Positions 6,836 to 7,496 of a DNA stretch of 7,496 bases are shown in pieces. This DNA comes from Candidatus Bathyarchaeota archaeon (GTDB taxonomy: Archaea > Thermoproteota > Bathyarchaeia > Bathyarchaeales > DTEX01). The notes beneath the pieces were generated by a model that was not told the origin of the DNA, did no database searches, and was given only the letters and a program-made list of their open reading frames with translations. Within the stretch, counting starts at the first letter, position 1; each line of letters opens with the position of its first letter. The DNA is taken from assembly GCA_018397055.1 (NCBI GenBank), contig JAGTQS010000067.1, positions 1-7,496 on the forward strand, in the 5' to 3' direction. The position numbers were made by a program, and so were the translations under genes.

Positions 6836-7482
6836 TTAACTTCTACCTCCTTTGCTCGTTCTATAAACTCAAGTACTCTGCATCTGTCCTTAGCCCCTGG
6901 ATGAAACTCAACGCCGCTTGAAACATCCACAGCATACGGCTTAACAACCCGTATAGATTCCTCTACGTTTTCCGGAGTCAAGCCGCCTGCAAGGATCAAT
7001 GGCTTCGGCTGAATAACGTCCCTTATTCGCCTACTTAGACTCCAATTATGAGTCTTCCCTGTACCCCCGAACATGCCATGAACATGGGAGTCAGCCAAAA
7101 CCGCGTCAAAGGTTTTTGACAGATCAACAGCCGCAGAAATGGCACTTTCAGATTCAGCTTGAACAGCGCCTATAAGGCGCGTGTTCACAAGGGCGTCGCG
7201 TATTTTCTCGTTGAATCTTAGGTCGTGAACCTGAATCACGTCAGGATTAAGTTTTTCATAAATTTTCTTTAAGTTCTTCAAACTTGTATGAACTGTCACT
7301 GCAACCGTTTCAACAAACACAGGAGTAGCCTTGATCAGCCTCTCAGCCTCATCGAAAGAGAGGTTTCTAGGTGACTGGGGAACACCTATCACGAAGCCTA
7401 CGGCGTCTGCCCCAGCCTCTACAACCATATTCAGGTCTTTAAGAGAAGTTATTCCACATATCTTAACCCGAACATGACTCAA
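6832..7482 (-). CDS. trpF: Phosphoribosylanthranilate isomerase
   Basis: Catalyses the Amadori rearrangement of N-(5-phosphoribosyl)anthranilate to CdRP, the third step from chorismate in tryptophan synthesis. The 216 residues fit a monofunctional TIM-barrel TrpF. General base C9 is in VKICGIT (6-12), and general acid D131 is in LADSHV, ahead of the conserved GGTGKTHNW (139-147). LAGGLTPENV (164-173) and VDVSSGVE (185-192) are the C-terminal phosphate-binding loops. The usual QLHG strand end is QVHD (84-87), a mild variation. The start is a TTG at 7482 with GGTGG 7 nt upstream; this codon overlaps a TGA in another frame that probably ends the preceding trp gene. The last codons contain the trpB ribosome site, and the stop overlaps trpB by 4 nt. 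Confidence 0.95.
   Translation of the reverse strand: MSHVRVKICGITSLKDLNMVVEAGADAVGFVIGVPQSPRNLSFDEAERLIKATPVFVETVAVTVHTSLKNLKKIYEKLNPDVIQVHDLRFNEKIRDALVNTRLIGAVQAESESAISAAVDLSKTFDAVLADSHVHGMFGGTGKTHNWSLSRRIRDVIQPKPLILAGGLTPENVEESIRVVKPYAVDVSSGVEFHPGAKDRCRVLEFIERAKEVEVN
6845..6850 (-). promoter_or_regulatory. Ribosome binding site of trpB
   Basis: The minus strand reads AAAGGAGGT, with the GGAGGT core 9 nt before the TTG at 6835 and 15 nt before the next TTG. The strong site compensates for the non-ATG start and decides between the two. Confidence 0.8.
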
Positions 7483-7496
7483 ACCGCTTCCACCAA
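7479..7496 (-). CDS. Possible last codons of an upstream trp gene (partial)
   Basis: In the frame offset by one from trpF, the minus strand reads five sense codons (LVEAV) and then TGA at 7481-7479, overlapping the trpF TTG as TTGA. This copies the trpF/trpB junction exactly. By common archaeal trp order the gene could be trpC or trpD, but only 18 bases are visible and its identity cannot be decided. Confidence 0.4.
   Translation of the reverse strand: MVEAV
7490..7494 (-). promoter_or_regulatory. Ribosome binding site of trpF
   Basis: The minus strand reads GGTGG with a 7-nt gap to the TTG at 7482, matching the GGTG-type site of trpA and supporting the TTG as the true start. Confidence 0.6.

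Noticed and set aside
1..7496. Search by eye for tRNA, rRNA, CRISPR repeats, transposases and insertion-sequence ends
   Set aside because: None seen; the only long repeats are those explained by the three surface-protein paralogs.

Overview
This window looks archaeal. The start codons are a mix of ATG and TTG preceded by GGTG/GGAGG Shine-Dalgarno sites. TATA-like boxes lie close to start codons, and oligo-T runs take the place of obvious hairpin terminators. The genes also include N-glycosylation-rich surface proteins held by a C-terminal membrane helix. The trp gene order and surface-protein style would suit a Bathyarchaeia-like or other TACK-type lineage, but that placement is an impression and was not tested. 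All convincing genes lie on the minus strand, so transcription runs from high to low coordinates.

Positions 4833-7496 hold the end of a tryptophan biosynthesis operon, in the order (unseen upstream gene)-trpF-trpB-trpA. All three junctions are 4-nt stop/start overlaps (TTGA, TTGA, ATGA), and each start has a good Shine-Dalgarno site inside the preceding gene. Together the products convert phosphoribosylanthranilate to CdRP (TrpF) and then, after the TrpC step presumably encoded upstream, indole-glycerol phosphate plus serine to tryptophan (TrpA-TrpB complex). Catalytic residues are intact in all three.

Positions 4554-4832 are an AT-rich spacer. It contains minus-strand oligo-T runs (probable trp terminators), a symmetric TATA box readable in either direction, a possible 22-codon plus-strand ORF that converges on the end of trpA, and the probable promoter of the next gene.

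Positions 1-4553 hold a tandem array of three paralogous, probably membrane-anchored extracellular proteins of about 490 residues. The third runs off the left edge without a stop and is easy to miss. Each has a signal peptide, a near-invariant mature N-terminus (YTYYGYVPAK), four degenerate beta-rich repeat modules, several N-X-S/T sequons and one C-terminal transmembrane helix with a short basic tail. I do not recognise a characterised family with confidence. A 124-bp stretch of the second and third proteins' genes is about 96% identical between sequence that is only about 54% identical, which points to recent gene conversion. This surface-protein array is the part of the window most likely to be undescribed.
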